From contig JACPPG010000020.1 of the NCBI GenBank assembly GCA_016191115.1, positions 62,001 to 126,000 of the forward strand: 64,000 nt of DNA. The letters run 5' to 3'. Shown here piece by piece: positions 46,943-55,998 of the stretch (position 1 is its first letter; each line of letters begins with the position of its first letter). The notes beneath the pieces are model-generated. The model saw only the letters and a list, made by a program, of their open reading frames with translations. It searched no databases and had not been told where the DNA came from. The translations under genes and the position numbers were made by a program. The DNA comes from Planctomycetia bacterium (lineage in GTDB: Bacteria > Planctomycetota > Planctomycetia > Pirellulales > JACPPG01).

Positions 46943-49900
46943 AATCATCGCCTCGGCTCGCTGTGCGTCGTTGCCCGGTACCGGCAAGGCCTCCGTTCGC
47001 GGCCGCCGTGGCAGCGGCCTTCCTGCAGATGGCGCTTGCGTCTTCCGACGTCAATGCCCAGACAATCAGCCGCGGCAATCAGCTTCTGATGCAGCGGGGC
47101 TTGCAAATTCAGGCCATGGCGCACGGCGCGCTCAACCCGACCGTCTTTCAACAGTCGAATTTCACCACGGTGTTCAAGGACAACTTGAACGTGGAGACGC
47201 TCCCCTCGCTCGGGCCCCCACCCGGCATCCAGTGGGGCCGGCTTTACTATACGGCCAGCCGCTACAACCTCGATTCGTCCGAGGTGCCCTACAAATCCAA
47301 TCTAGTGGGTCTGCAGCTCAACGACGAATTAGATATTTCGGACCAGGCCGTGCTCGACCAGGCGAGGGCGGTGCTGAATTACTGGCGCTTCGCCTATCCC
47401 GACACCATTGGCTATCTCAACCAGTACGGCAACCAGAACACGACGGCGCAGCTTCAGAATTATCTCAGCTACGTCCAACCGGACATGCTGATGATGGACT
47501 ATTATCCTTTCAACGGGAGCCTCGCCGACGGCAGCCCGACCATCTATTACACGGACCTGCAGAAGTACCGTCAGTTGGGGCTCGGCGGGGTTGACGGAAC
47601 GGGACAACTGCCGATTCCGACGGGCCTCTATCTGCAGGCGTTCACCGATCCGGCCCACTTCCATATCCCTTCGGCGTCGGAGACGAGGGTGAATCAGTTC
47701 TCGGCCTGGACGTTCGGATACAAATATGTGACGGCGTTGACCTATAGCGGCTCTTCTGCCAACGGGACCGGCTCGACCTTGTTTATTGGCGATGGCGACG
47801 GCACGCCGCGCCAGCCACAGTTCTCTGACATGGCGGAAACGAATCGCCAGAGCCGCAATCTCGGGCCTGCGCTCGTGCAACTGCAAACCACCGACGTGGC
47901 GATGATCATGGGCCTCCACAAGCTCGGCTCCTTTGACGTCACGAACACGCAGCCGGGCAACATCCCTCTGTGGGCGGCCGGCGCCGGCGGCGACCCGTAT
48001 CTGACGGATGTCAGCGCCACCAACATCGGCGGCAGCAACAGCGGGCTTCCCGGCGACGTAGTCATCGGCCATTTTCGTCCCCTGCAAGGGGCGGGCGACA
48101 ATTATTTCATGGTTCTCAATGGCCTCTCCATACCGACGGGCACGGTCGCCGACGCGGCCCAGATCGTTCATCTGACATTCAACTTCGGCGCCAGCGGCAT
48201 CGACAGCCTCGAGCGGCTGAGCCGCACGACCGGCCTGGTCGAGGTCGTACCGCTGGTGCCCCTCGGCGCCTCGCTCTATCACCTGGACCTGACGCTCGAC
48301 GGCGGCACCGCGGACCTGTTCAAGTATCGCGGTGGGCTCGCCTTCGTGGGGGTCGCGTCGGGCGACTTGAACCTCGACGGCGTGGTCGATCTTGCCGACT
48401 ATGCGATCCTCAAGAGTTATTGGCTGCAAACCACCAGCGGCGGCGTGGCCGCGGGCGACCTTAATACCGACGGCACCGTCGACTTTGCCGATTTTGCCCT
48501 GTTCAAGCAGGATTACATCGTCGCCAACGGCGGAAATGGCAGCGAGCTGTCGCCCATTCCCGAGCCGGGAGCGCTGGGTCTGGCGGCCGTGGGCATGCTG
48601 TGCCTTGCCTTCGCGCGCACTTGGCGATCGCGGCTCGTCCGAAGCTTGTTGTCCGCCCGCGGTTTACGCTGGAGATCGCTCCTCATGCGCAGCCACATTG
48701 GGGCCGCCTGGTTGTCATTGTGTTTCTGTCTGCGATTCGATGCGGTCGGCGCGGCGGAATCGCCGGACCCTGGCGTCACGGCGGTCGACTTCGTGACGCG
48801 CGAGGTTTATCGAGCAAAGACGAAGCCGGCCTACACCTCGTGGGTGTCATTTTTCCCAGGGCACGAAGGCGAATGGTACCTGTCGTTCGAGGAGGTGCAC
48901 AAGGTCGAGCCCCCGCTGCCGGTCGCGGCCCTGGACGATTGGTACCGGTTCATTTTGCCCGACGGGTACGACAAATCGCCCTACAAAATGGAGGTCGTGC
49001 TCCTGCGTTCCGACGATCAATGCGCGACGTGGAAGGAGGTGTCTCGTCAGCCGGCGCGCTTCCAGCACTCGGCAGGCTCCTTCGGCCAGATCCGAACGCG
49101 CGACGGGCGTTTCTTGCGCAGCATGTGGAACTGCTACAAGCTCGACGGCCAGCGCGAACCGGGCCGGTTCCTGTACGAATCGTCGGACGACGGCAAGACC
49201 TGGACGAACCTGCCGCCGCTGTTGAGCGATCGCTTCTGCGCCTATCCGCATCGGATGAAGCAGTTGCGCGACGGCACGATCGTGCTCGCCGTGCCGTACG
49301 GTCTGATGTGGGGCGCCGATCGCGAGCATCCGACGCGCGTCTCCCGCATGTCGGAGGAGACGGGCTTCTTCGCCATGTCGCTCTTTGTGTCGCGCAATGA
49401 GGGCCGGGATTGGGAGGGACCGATTCCCATTTTCCCGGTCCGGGACGTGAGCGAGACCGATTTTGTCGAGCTTCCGTCCGGCGACCTGCTGGCGATCGTC
49501 AGCGCGGCCTTCGAGCGCCCGGGCCGGCAGATTATCTACCGCGTCGGCGAACGCTTCGTGCCCGGGCCATTTCTGGCGCTGGAGCGCGAGCCTGGCCTTA
49601 ATCCGCCCGAGTGCATCACGCTGGCGACCGACGGGCTGCTGATCGGCTGCTATCGCACCGCGCATTACCTGTGGAGCGACGACCTCGGGAAGCGCTGGCA
49701 CCGGCTCTCGGGCGCCGAAAACACGCGCTACCAGCCGATGATCCATCAACTGCCCGACGGCCGCATCGCTTGCGCGTGGCATCAAGGGTACGACGACCCG
49801 ATTGCCGGGGCGAACCAGTACATCGGCATGGATTTCTTCCGTGTGCGAGTCAACGAAAAGCGGGCTGAGACGCGGCTGCGATTGATTCGCAAGTTCGACG

Positions 49901-50232
49901 CGGCCGCGAACCAGTTCACGAACACGGTCACCGTGACCTTGACGGCTGACGGAAAGCCCCTGGCAGGGAAGACCGTGCAAGTGTGGTGCGGCGCGTCAGC
50001 AGACCGCAGGCGCGACAGCGGGGCGACCGCGAAAGCAACGACCGGCGCCGACGGCCGGGTCGACGTTCGCTTGCCGGGCATCGGCTCCGAAGGGCAGTTC
50101 GAGGTCTTGGCCCATTTTAACGAGGACGGGTCCGACAAGGGCTATCAGCCGGCGGACTCCGCCGTCTGCCTGTTTTATGCCGTATCTCACGGGAACGGGG
50201 GCAAGCAGATCGGCAAGGACACCCCGCAGTGA
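46939..50232 (+). CDS. Glycosidase-like PEP-CTERM protein fused to sialidase-like protein
   Basis: One open frame of 1097 residues that reads as two proteins. Part 1 (about 1-580): signal peptide, glycosidase-like barrel (LVGLQLNDELDISD, PDMLMMDYYPFNG), dockerin-like repeats (GDLNLDGVVDLADYAILKSYW) and a PEP-CTERM signal (IPEPGALGLAAVG ... ARTWRSR). Part 2 starts at an internal ATG, 48685, with GGAG 10 bases upstream and its own signal peptide, followed by a six-blade sialidase/BNR-like domain with four Asp-box motifs (SDDQCATW, SSDDGKTW, SRNEGRDW, SDDLGKRW) and a C-terminal Ig-like domain. No stop separates them. Translation is coupled to PhyH by ATGA. Confidence 0.82.
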   Translation: MKSSPRLAVRRCPVPARPPFAAAVAAAFLQMALASSDVNAQTISRGNQLLMQRGLQIQAMAHGALNPTVFQQSNFTTVFKDNLNVETLPSLGPPPGIQWGRLYYTASRYNLDSSEVPYKSNLVGLQLNDELDISDQAVLDQARAVLNYWRFAYPDTIGYLNQYGNQNTTAQLQNYLSYVQPDMLMMDYYPFNGSLADGSPTIYYTDLQKYRQLGLGGVDGTGQLPIPTGLYLQAFTDPAHFHIPSASETRVNQFSAWTFGYKYVTALTYSGSSANGTGSTLFIGDGDGTPRQPQFSDMAETNRQSRNLGPALVQLQTTDVAMIMGLHKLGSFDVTNTQPGNIPLWAAGAGGDPYLTDVSATNIGGSNSGLPGDVVIGHFRPLQGAGDNYFMVLNGLSIPTGTVADAAQIVHLTFNFGASGIDSLERLSRTTGLVEVVPLVPLGASLYHLDLTLDGGTADLFKYRGGLAFVGVASGDLNLDGVVDLADYAILKSYWLQTTSGGVAAGDLNTDGTVDFADFALFKQDYIVANGGNGSELSPIPEPGALGLAAVGMLCLAFARTWRSRLVRSLLSARGLRWRSLLMRSHIGAAWLSLCFCLRFDAVGAAESPDPGVTAVDFVTREVYRAKTKPAYTSWVSFFPGHEGEWYLSFEEVHKVEPPLPVAALDDWYRFILPDGYDKSPYKMEVVLLRSDDQCATWKEVSRQPARFQHSAGSFGQIRTRDGRFLRSMWNCYKLDGQREPGRFLYESSDDGKTWTNLPPLLSDRFCAYPHRMKQLRDGTIVLAVPYGLMWGADREHPTRVSRMSEETGFFAMSLFVSRNEGRDWEGPIPIFPVRDVSETDFVELPSGDLLAIVSAAFERPGRQIIYRVGERFVPGPFLALEREPGLNPPECITLATDGLLIGCYRTAHYLWSDDLGKRWHRLSGAENTRYQPMIHQLPDGRIACAWHQGYDDPIAGANQYIGMDFFRVRVNEKRAETRLRLIRKFDAAANQFTNTVTVTLTADGKPLAGKTVQVWCGASADRRRDSGATAKATTGADGRVDVRLPGIGSEGQFEVLAHFNEDGSDKGYQPADSAVCLFYAVSHGNGGKQIGKDTPQ

Positions 50233-50330
50233 CCCGCTCGTTTAAGTGATTTTGTTGGATGAGGATGCGCCATTTCACTGACGAGACATTGCCTGGCGAA
50301 GTTTCCGCCGTCGGTTCTTCGAGGCCTTTC

Positions 50331-51314
50331 ATGAGCCGTCCGCGACGTGGTTTTACCCTAGTTGAGCTATTGGTCGTGATCGCCATCATCGGCATCTTGA
50401 TCGCGCTATTGCTGCCGGCCGTGCAGGCCGCCCGTGAGGCAGCGCGGCGCAGCCAGTGCACCAACAATCTCAAGCAAATCGGTCTGGCCACGCACAACTA
50501 TGCGGATGCATTGGGACGGTTTCCCGAGGGCGCCACGGGTTGTGGCACGGGAGGATGGCACGGTGAGTCCGCGTTCTTGCTCATTCTGCCCTACTTCGAA
50601 CAAGGCACGGTTCTTTCCACCTACAACTTCAACTACCGGATCTACGATACGCGGGTCAATCTCACGGTCGCCGGCATGCAGTTCCCCACGTTCCTGTGCC
50701 CCAGCGACGACGCGGGCGGACGGCAGTTGTACTTTCTCAACGACCCCACCAACACGCGCGGCCGCTCGAACTACGCGGTTTCCTTCGGATCCAGCACGTA
50801 TCTTCCGAATGGAACGTGGAGCGACCTCGTTTCGTGCGTTTCCCGCGCAGGAAAAAATCTCAGAACGGATGGCGCCTTCTGCCCTGAGTACGGGCATATG
50901 TTTGCGGACTTCTTGGACGGGACGTCGCAAACGGCGCTCGCCAGCGAGATCCTCGCCGGCAAGGTTGACGGCATCGGATGCACCAGCTCCAAGCCGTGTG
51001 ACCACCGGGGAGCTTGGGCCTGGGGCGACATGGGGTATGCCATCTATACACATCGCGACACGCCCAATACCAGTGTCGGCGACGCCATGGATCCCCGGGA
51101 ATGCGTTCCCAGCCCCGGCATGCCATGCGACGCATCGTCGGCGCCCGTCGGGCGCCGCGAACTCGAACACGTCGCGGCGCGAAGCATGCACGCGGGGGGT
51201 GTTAACCTCGCCTTCGTCGATGGCCACGTCGGCTTCTACACCAACATCGTCGACCTGGCTACCTGGCGGGCGATCTCCACGATCGCCAGCGGCGAGGTCA
51301 CCGGAACGCCTTAA
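50331..51314 (+). CDS. DUF1559 protein with type IV pilin-like leader
   Basis: A 327-residue DUF1559 protein. Leader [20 protein letters not shown], then [18 protein letters not shown], and the C-terminal motif [21 protein letters not shown], so complete. ATG 50331 gives the usual short prepilin leader and has GAGG six bases upstream; ATGs at 50259/50265 are in frame. It ends three bases before the next start, so it is in the same transcript as the PSCyt and DUF1501 genes. Confidence 0.92.
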   Translation: MSRPRRGFTLVELLVVIAIIGILIALLLPAVQAAREAARRSQCTNNLKQIGLATHNYADALGRFPEGATGCGTGGWHGESAFLLILPYFEQGTVLSTYNFNYRIYDTRVNLTVAGMQFPTFLCPSDDAGGRQLYFLNDPTNTRGRSNYAVSFGSSTYLPNGTWSDLVSCVSRAGKNLRTDGAFCPEYGHMFADFLDGTSQTALASEILAGKVDGIGCTSSKPCDHRGAWAWGDMGYAIYTHRDTPNTSVGDAMDPRECVPSPGMPCDASSAPVGRRELEHVAARSMHAGGVNLAFVDGHVGFYTNIVDLATWRAISTIASGEVTGTP

Positions 51315-51317
51315 ACG

Positions 51318-53993
51318 ATGAAGTGCCCATGTGAGAGGAAATCCGTCGTGCCGGCGCCGCTGCTCAATAGCCTGGCGATGCAGATCGTCGTGTGCGCGAT
51401 TCTGGCCGCCCTGCCCGCTGAGGGGGAGGAACCCGGCGGGCCGCCGCCGCCCCGAGAAAAGAGCGTCGCCTTCGCCCAGCGGATCGCCTCGTTGTTGAAG
51501 GCACATTGTTTGAAATGTCACGGGCCGGCCAAGGCGGAGAACGGGCTCCGGCTGGACAGCTTCCCGTCGTTGACCAAGGGCGGATACTCAGGCGCGGTCG
51601 TGCGCCCGGGAAACAGTGCCGAGAGCCGGCTGATTCACGTCGTGGCCGGCACGGACGACGACGGCCTGGTTATGCCGCCCGAGCCGAACGCCCGCCTTGC
51701 CGACGAGCAGATTGCTCTACTTCGGGCGTGGATCGACCAAGGAGCGAAGTGGCCCGATGGAGTCGTGCTGGCTGCCGATTCTCGCGCCGCAAACGCGGGA
51801 AAGCAGAGCAGGCACTGGGCATTCCAACCATTGCGGCGGCCCGAGCCTCCGCCCGTGAAGAGTGAAGACTGGGTCCGTAACGCGATCGATCGATTCGTTT
51901 TGGCCCGGCTGGAGTCGGCCGGCGTCGGTCCGTCGCCGGCCGCCGACCGCGCGACGCTCATTCGCCGCGTGACGTTGGACTTGACCGGACTACCTCCCGC
52001 GCCCGGCGAGATTGCCTCTTTCCTCAACGATTGCGAGCCCGACGCGTACGAGCGACTCGTCGACCGGCTGCTGGCATCGCCGCACTACGGCGAGAAATGG
52101 GCGCGCCATTGGCTAGACTTGAGTCACTATGCCGATACCGACGGGTATCTCACGGATCAGGTGCGGCCAGCGGCGTGGCGGTACCGCGACTGGCTGATCG
52201 ACGCTTTGAATCGCGATCTGACGTTCGACCGGTTCACGATCGAACAACTGGCGGGCGATCTTCTGCCTCAGGCGACCACCGAGCAACGGATCGCAACCGG
52301 CTTTCTCCGCAACACGCTCTCCAACCGCGAAGGAGGCGCCGACCTGGAGGAATACCGCGTCGAGCAGGTGGTGGACCGCGCGCAGACCGTCGGCACGACG
52401 TGGCTGGGGTTGACCGTCGGTTGTGCCCGCTGCCACGATCACAAATTCGATCCGATCAGTCAGGTGGAATTCTATCAGCTCTACGCGTTCTTCGACGGCG
52501 CGGCCGAAGTGAACATCGACGCGCCCCGGCCGGGCGAGTTGGAGCGGTATGTGGAGGAACTCCCCGAATACGACCGCCGGCGGCGCGAGTTAATTGCTCC
52601 CGTGCGCGAGGAAATCGAACTCCTTCAAACCCACTGGGAGCAGAAGCTGCGCGACGCGGTCCTACAGCCCGGAAAGGACCCCCTCTGGGACCGCCAATGG
52701 GAGCTGCTTGGGCTGACATGGGGCGGCGAGAATATGGGTGAAGGGCAGCTCGAAGGAACGCAGATCCTGCTGCGCGAGCCGGCGCGGCGGACGAGGTCGC
52801 AGAAGGACCGGTTGCTGGACTATTTTCTCGAGCGTGGCCGCGTCGTCGATCCTCAGAGGTTCGATGAATTGAAGCTCGACGGGTTGCACGAGCGGCTCGC
52901 GCAACTCAAGAAGGACTTTTCCCAGCTTACGCGGGCGCAAACGATCCAGGAAACGGACCGCCCACGCGAAGCGTATGTCCACGTGCGCGGCAGTTTTCGG
53001 CGCCGTGGCGTGGCCGTGACGCCCGGCACGCCCGCCTTTCTCCCCCCGCTGGACGAGCGAGCGGCGCCGGACCGCTTGGCACTGGGGTCCTGGCTGGTAT
53101 CGCCGACGAATCCTCTGCCGGCGCGGGTGACCGTCAATCGATTCTGGCAGGAGTTTTTCGAACGCGGCCTGGTCGTGACCTCGGACAACTTTGGAATCCA
53201 AGGCGCTCCGCCCTCGCATCCCGAGCTGCTCGATTGGCTGGCAACCGAGTTCCACGAGCGCGGATGGAGCATGAAGGCCGTCCACCGACTGATCGTGACC
53301 TCGGCAACGTACCGTCAGTCATCGCAGGCGCGGCCCGAGCTATGGGAGCGTGACCCGAACAGTGCATTGCTTGCGCGCCAAGCGCCCGTTCGTTTCTCGG
53401 CCGAGCAGGTGCGCGATGCGACGTTGGCGGTTGGCGGACTGCTGGACCGGCGGATCGGCGGTCCCAGCGTGTTTCCTCCGCAGCCAGCGAGCGTGGCGAT
53501 GGAAGGCTTTCAGAACAAGTGGAAGGCAAGCGAAAAAGAGGACCAGTATCGACGTGGCCTCTACACGTTCATGCAGCGGTTGTCCCCCTTTGCGCAATCG
53601 GTCACGTTCGATGCCCCCTCGATGAGCCGTAGCTGTTCTCGGCGCGAGCGGTCGAACACGCCGCTGCAAGCATTGACGTTGTTGAACGATCCAGCTTTCT
53701 TCGCGGCGGCGCAACAGTTTGCCGCGCGGGTGCTGCGCGAGTCGGCACCCACGGTCGATGACCGCATCGATCATGCCTTCCGGCTGGCGCTTTCGCGGCC
53801 ACCGCGGCCGGAGGAGCGCGCGCGCCTGGCGGCCTATTACAACCAGCAGCTTGCGGCGCTGGCAGATGACACGGACGCCCCGCCCTTGTTGGCTGCGGAG
53901 GGCGCGGGCGAAGTCCCGCGTGCCGAGGCAGCGGCGTGGACGTGCGCGTGTACCGTGATGCTGAACCTTCACGAATTCATCACGCGCGACTGA
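51318..53993 (+). CDS. PSCyt1-DUF1549-DUF1553 (cytochrome-type) surface protein
   Basis: An 891-residue exported protein with the planctomycete domain order: PSCyt1 with haem motif CLKCH (about 64-68), DUF1549/PSCyt2 (LTGLPPAPGEIASFLND, HWLDLSHYADTDGY, second CARCH motif followed by DHKFDPIS), coiled region, then DUF1553/PSD1 (NRFWQEFFERGLVVTSDNFG, QASSVAMEG-like region, RSCSRRERSNTPLQALTLLNDP). Signal-like N-terminus with a hydrophobic stretch near 20-36. These proteins always pair with DUF1501 and are linked to degradation of complex polysaccharides; their chemistry is unproven. Confidence 0.94.
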   Translation: MKCPCERKSVVPAPLLNSLAMQIVVCAILAALPAEGEEPGGPPPPREKSVAFAQRIASLLKAHCLKCHGPAKAENGLRLDSFPSLTKGGYSGAVVRPGNSAESRLIHVVAGTDDDGLVMPPEPNARLADEQIALLRAWIDQGAKWPDGVVLAADSRAANAGKQSRHWAFQPLRRPEPPPVKSEDWVRNAIDRFVLARLESAGVGPSPAADRATLIRRVTLDLTGLPPAPGEIASFLNDCEPDAYERLVDRLLASPHYGEKWARHWLDLSHYADTDGYLTDQVRPAAWRYRDWLIDALNRDLTFDRFTIEQLAGDLLPQATTEQRIATGFLRNTLSNREGGADLEEYRVEQVVDRAQTVGTTWLGLTVGCARCHDHKFDPISQVEFYQLYAFFDGAAEVNIDAPRPGELERYVEELPEYDRRRRELIAPVREEIELLQTHWEQKLRDAVLQPGKDPLWDRQWELLGLTWGGENMGEGQLEGTQILLREPARRTRSQKDRLLDYFLERGRVVDPQRFDELKLDGLHERLAQLKKDFSQLTRAQTIQETDRPREAYVHVRGSFRRRGVAVTPGTPAFLPPLDERAAPDRLALGSWLVSPTNPLPARVTVNRFWQEFFERGLVVTSDNFGIQGAPPSHPELLDWLATEFHERGWSMKAVHRLIVTSATYRQSSQARPELWERDPNSALLARQAPVRFSAEQVRDATLAVGGLLDRRIGGPSVFPPQPASVAMEGFQNKWKASEKEDQYRRGLYTFMQRLSPFAQSVTFDAPSMSRSCSRRERSNTPLQALTLLNDPAFFAAAQQFAARVLRESAPTVDDRIDHAFRLALSRPPRPEERARLAAYYNQQLAALADDTDAPPLLAAEGAGEVPRAEAAAWTCACTVMLNLHEFITRD

Positions 53994-54002
53994 GGTAGGT
54001 TG

Positions 54003-55451
54003 ATGACGCGCGACCAGCTCATGTCGCTTCACACGCGGCGCCATTTTCTGAAACAGTCGGCCTGCGGCCTGGGCGCCATCGCGCTGGCGGAGTTGCTCAG
54101 CGCCGACCGGGCCGGCGCCGCGGCGGAAGCGAGCGACCCGCTCCAGCCCCGCGCGCCGCACTTCAAGGCGAAGGCCAAGAACGTCATTTTCCTGTTCATG
54201 TCCGGCGGGCCGAGCCAGCTCGATCTCTTCGACCCGAAGCCGGTTTTGGGCAAGCTCCACGGCGAACCCATACCCGACTCGTACCTCGCCTCGTTGGACG
54301 ACGTGCTCATCAAGAATAGCGCCCGCGCCATGGCCAGCCCGCGGGTGTTTCACAAATATGGCGCATGCGGCACGGAGTTCTCCGATTTCCTGCCGCACAT
54401 CGGGAGCTGCGCCGACGAACTGTGCATGGTCCGCTCGATGCACACGAGCACGAGCAATCACGATCCGGGGCAGTTGTTGATGAATTGTGGAACGACGATG
54501 TTCGGCCACCCGAGCATGGGCTCGTGGGTGACGTACGGCCTGGGGAGCGAGTCGCGGAATCTCCCCGGCTTCGTCGTGCTCTTGTCGAATTCGGGAATGG
54601 GCGTCGACGCGGGCGCGGCGTTGTGGAGCAACGGTTTCATGCCGTCGAGCTATCGTGGCGTCACATTCCGCGGCCAGGGAGACCCGATCCTGCACCTCAG
54701 TAGCCCGCCCGGCGTGAGCCGCGCCACGCAACGCTCTAGGCTCACGGCCATCGAAGACCTCAACCGCCTGCGCCAGCTCGACACGGGGGATGCGGAGATC
54801 GTCTCCCGTATCGCGGCCTACGAGCTGGCCTATCGTATGCAGATGGCCGCACCCGAGCTGATCGACTTTTCGCAGGAGTCGGCCGCGACGCTGGAAGCGT
54901 ACGGCGTCACGGGCGAGCCCACGCGATCGTTCGGCTCGAATTGCTTATTGGCGCGGCGGATGGTCGAGCGCGGGGTGCGGTTCGTGCAGTTGTATCACTC
55001 CACGTGGGACGACCATAGCCACTTGAACCGGCATCTGAAAACGAACACGGAGATGATCGACCAACCCGCCGCCGCACTGATCAACGATCTCAAACGGCGC
55101 GGCTTGTTGGACGAGACGCTGGTCGTGTGGGGAGGTGAGTTCGGCCGCACTCCAATGTACGAGGTCCGCCGCAGCAAGGGGATGGACGCGGAGGAGGCCG
55201 GCCGCGACCATCACCCGTTCGCTTTCACGATGCTGCTGGCCGGCGGCGGGATCCGCGGCGGGCAGGTGGTCGGGAGGACCGACGACATCGGCTATCGGAT
55301 CGTGGAGGATCCGGTCGGCGTGCACGACCTGCAAGCCACGATGTTGCACTGCCTGGGTCTGGATCACACCCGGCTGACGTTTCGACATCAAGGACGCGAT
55401 TTCCGGCTGACCGATGTGGAAGGAAAGGTTGTCGAGAAACTGCTGGCGTAG
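54003..55451 (+). CDS. DUF1501 (sulfatase-like fold) protein with Tat signal
   Basis: A 482-residue exported protein. The N-terminus carries a twin-arginine motif (TRRHFLKQSACGLGAIALAELL). DUF1501 body: NVIFLFMSGGPSQLDLFDPKP, VRSMHTSTSNHDPGQLLMNCG, TLVVWGGEFGRTPM and GRDHHPFAFTMLLAGGGIRGG. The fold is alkaline-phosphatase/sulfatase-like but without the sulfatase Cys/Ser signature. It follows the PSCyt gene by 9 bases and is its standard partner. ATG 54003 is used; a TTG one codon earlier is possible. Confidence 0.94.
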   Translation: MTRDQLMSLHTRRHFLKQSACGLGAIALAELLSADRAGAAAEASDPLQPRAPHFKAKAKNVIFLFMSGGPSQLDLFDPKPVLGKLHGEPIPDSYLASLDDVLIKNSARAMASPRVFHKYGACGTEFSDFLPHIGSCADELCMVRSMHTSTSNHDPGQLLMNCGTTMFGHPSMGSWVTYGLGSESRNLPGFVVLLSNSGMGVDAGAALWSNGFMPSSYRGVTFRGQGDPILHLSSPPGVSRATQRSRLTAIEDLNRLRQLDTGDAEIVSRIAAYELAYRMQMAAPELIDFSQESAATLEAYGVTGEPTRSFGSNCLLARRMVERGVRFVQLYHSTWDDHSHLNRHLKTNTEMIDQPAAALINDLKRRGLLDETLVVWGGEFGRTPMYEVRRSKGMDAEEAGRDHHPFAFTMLLAGGGIRGGQVVGRTDDIGYRIVEDPVGVHDLQATMLHCLGLDHTRLTFRHQGRDFRLTDVEGKVVEKLLA

Positions 55452-55953
55452 CGGCGCGCGGGCGCCGGGCTGGGGACGCCCGGGGCGATCGCTCCGCGTC
55501 GAGCGCGCGTCGCGCCGCCGCTTGCGGCGTGGGCCGTGGTGCGGCCTGGCGGTGGCTTGGATGATCGCGGCGGCCGGCTGCGGCGGCGAAGCGACGCGCG
55601 TGCCGATCAGGGGCTCGGTGACGCTCGACGGCGCGCCGCTAGCCGACGGCCAGATCACGCTGGTGCCCTTGGCTGCGACCAACGGTCCGACCGCCGGCGC
55701 GCCGATCGTCGACGGGAGCTTTGCGATCAGTGCCGACCAGGGACCCACGGTCGGTTCCTATCGCGTCGAGATAACGGCCATGCGCGTCACCTCGAAACAG
55801 CAACGCACCATGAACACCGCGACAGGGCAATTGGAATCGGTGCCGGCATACGAGTCGATCGTCCCGCCGCGCTACAACCGCAACAGCGAGCTTTCGATCG
55901 AGGTGACGGCCCATGGGCCCAACGAGTTTAGCTTCCCGTTGACCTCAAAATAA
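55414..55953 (+). CDS. Small lipoprotein, carboxypeptidase-regulatory-like fold
   Basis: An exported protein whose core (about 130 residues) starts at lipobox-like AAAGC and continues TRVPIRGSVTLDGAPLADGQITLVPL, SYRVEITAMRV and PPRYNRNSELSIEVT, a transthyretin-like single beta-sandwich. The start is uncertain: ATG 55414 overlaps DUF1501 by 38 bases; a TTG at 55522 would give a normal short lipoprotein leader. Such small lipoproteins regularly follow PSCyt/DUF1501/DUF1559 genes in planctomycetes. Confidence 0.82.
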   Translation: MWKERLSRNCWRSGARAPGWGRPGRSLRVERASRRRLRRGPWCGLAVAWMIAAAGCGGEATRVPIRGSVTLDGAPLADGQITLVPLAATNGPTAGAPIVDGSFAISADQGPTVGSYRVEITAMRVTSKQQRTMNTATGQLESVPAYESIVPPRYNRNSELSIEVTAHGPNEFSFPLTSK

Positions 55954-55998
55954 CCCTCCGCGTCGCGCAAGGTTTGCCGACTTCCAACCCACCATCCG

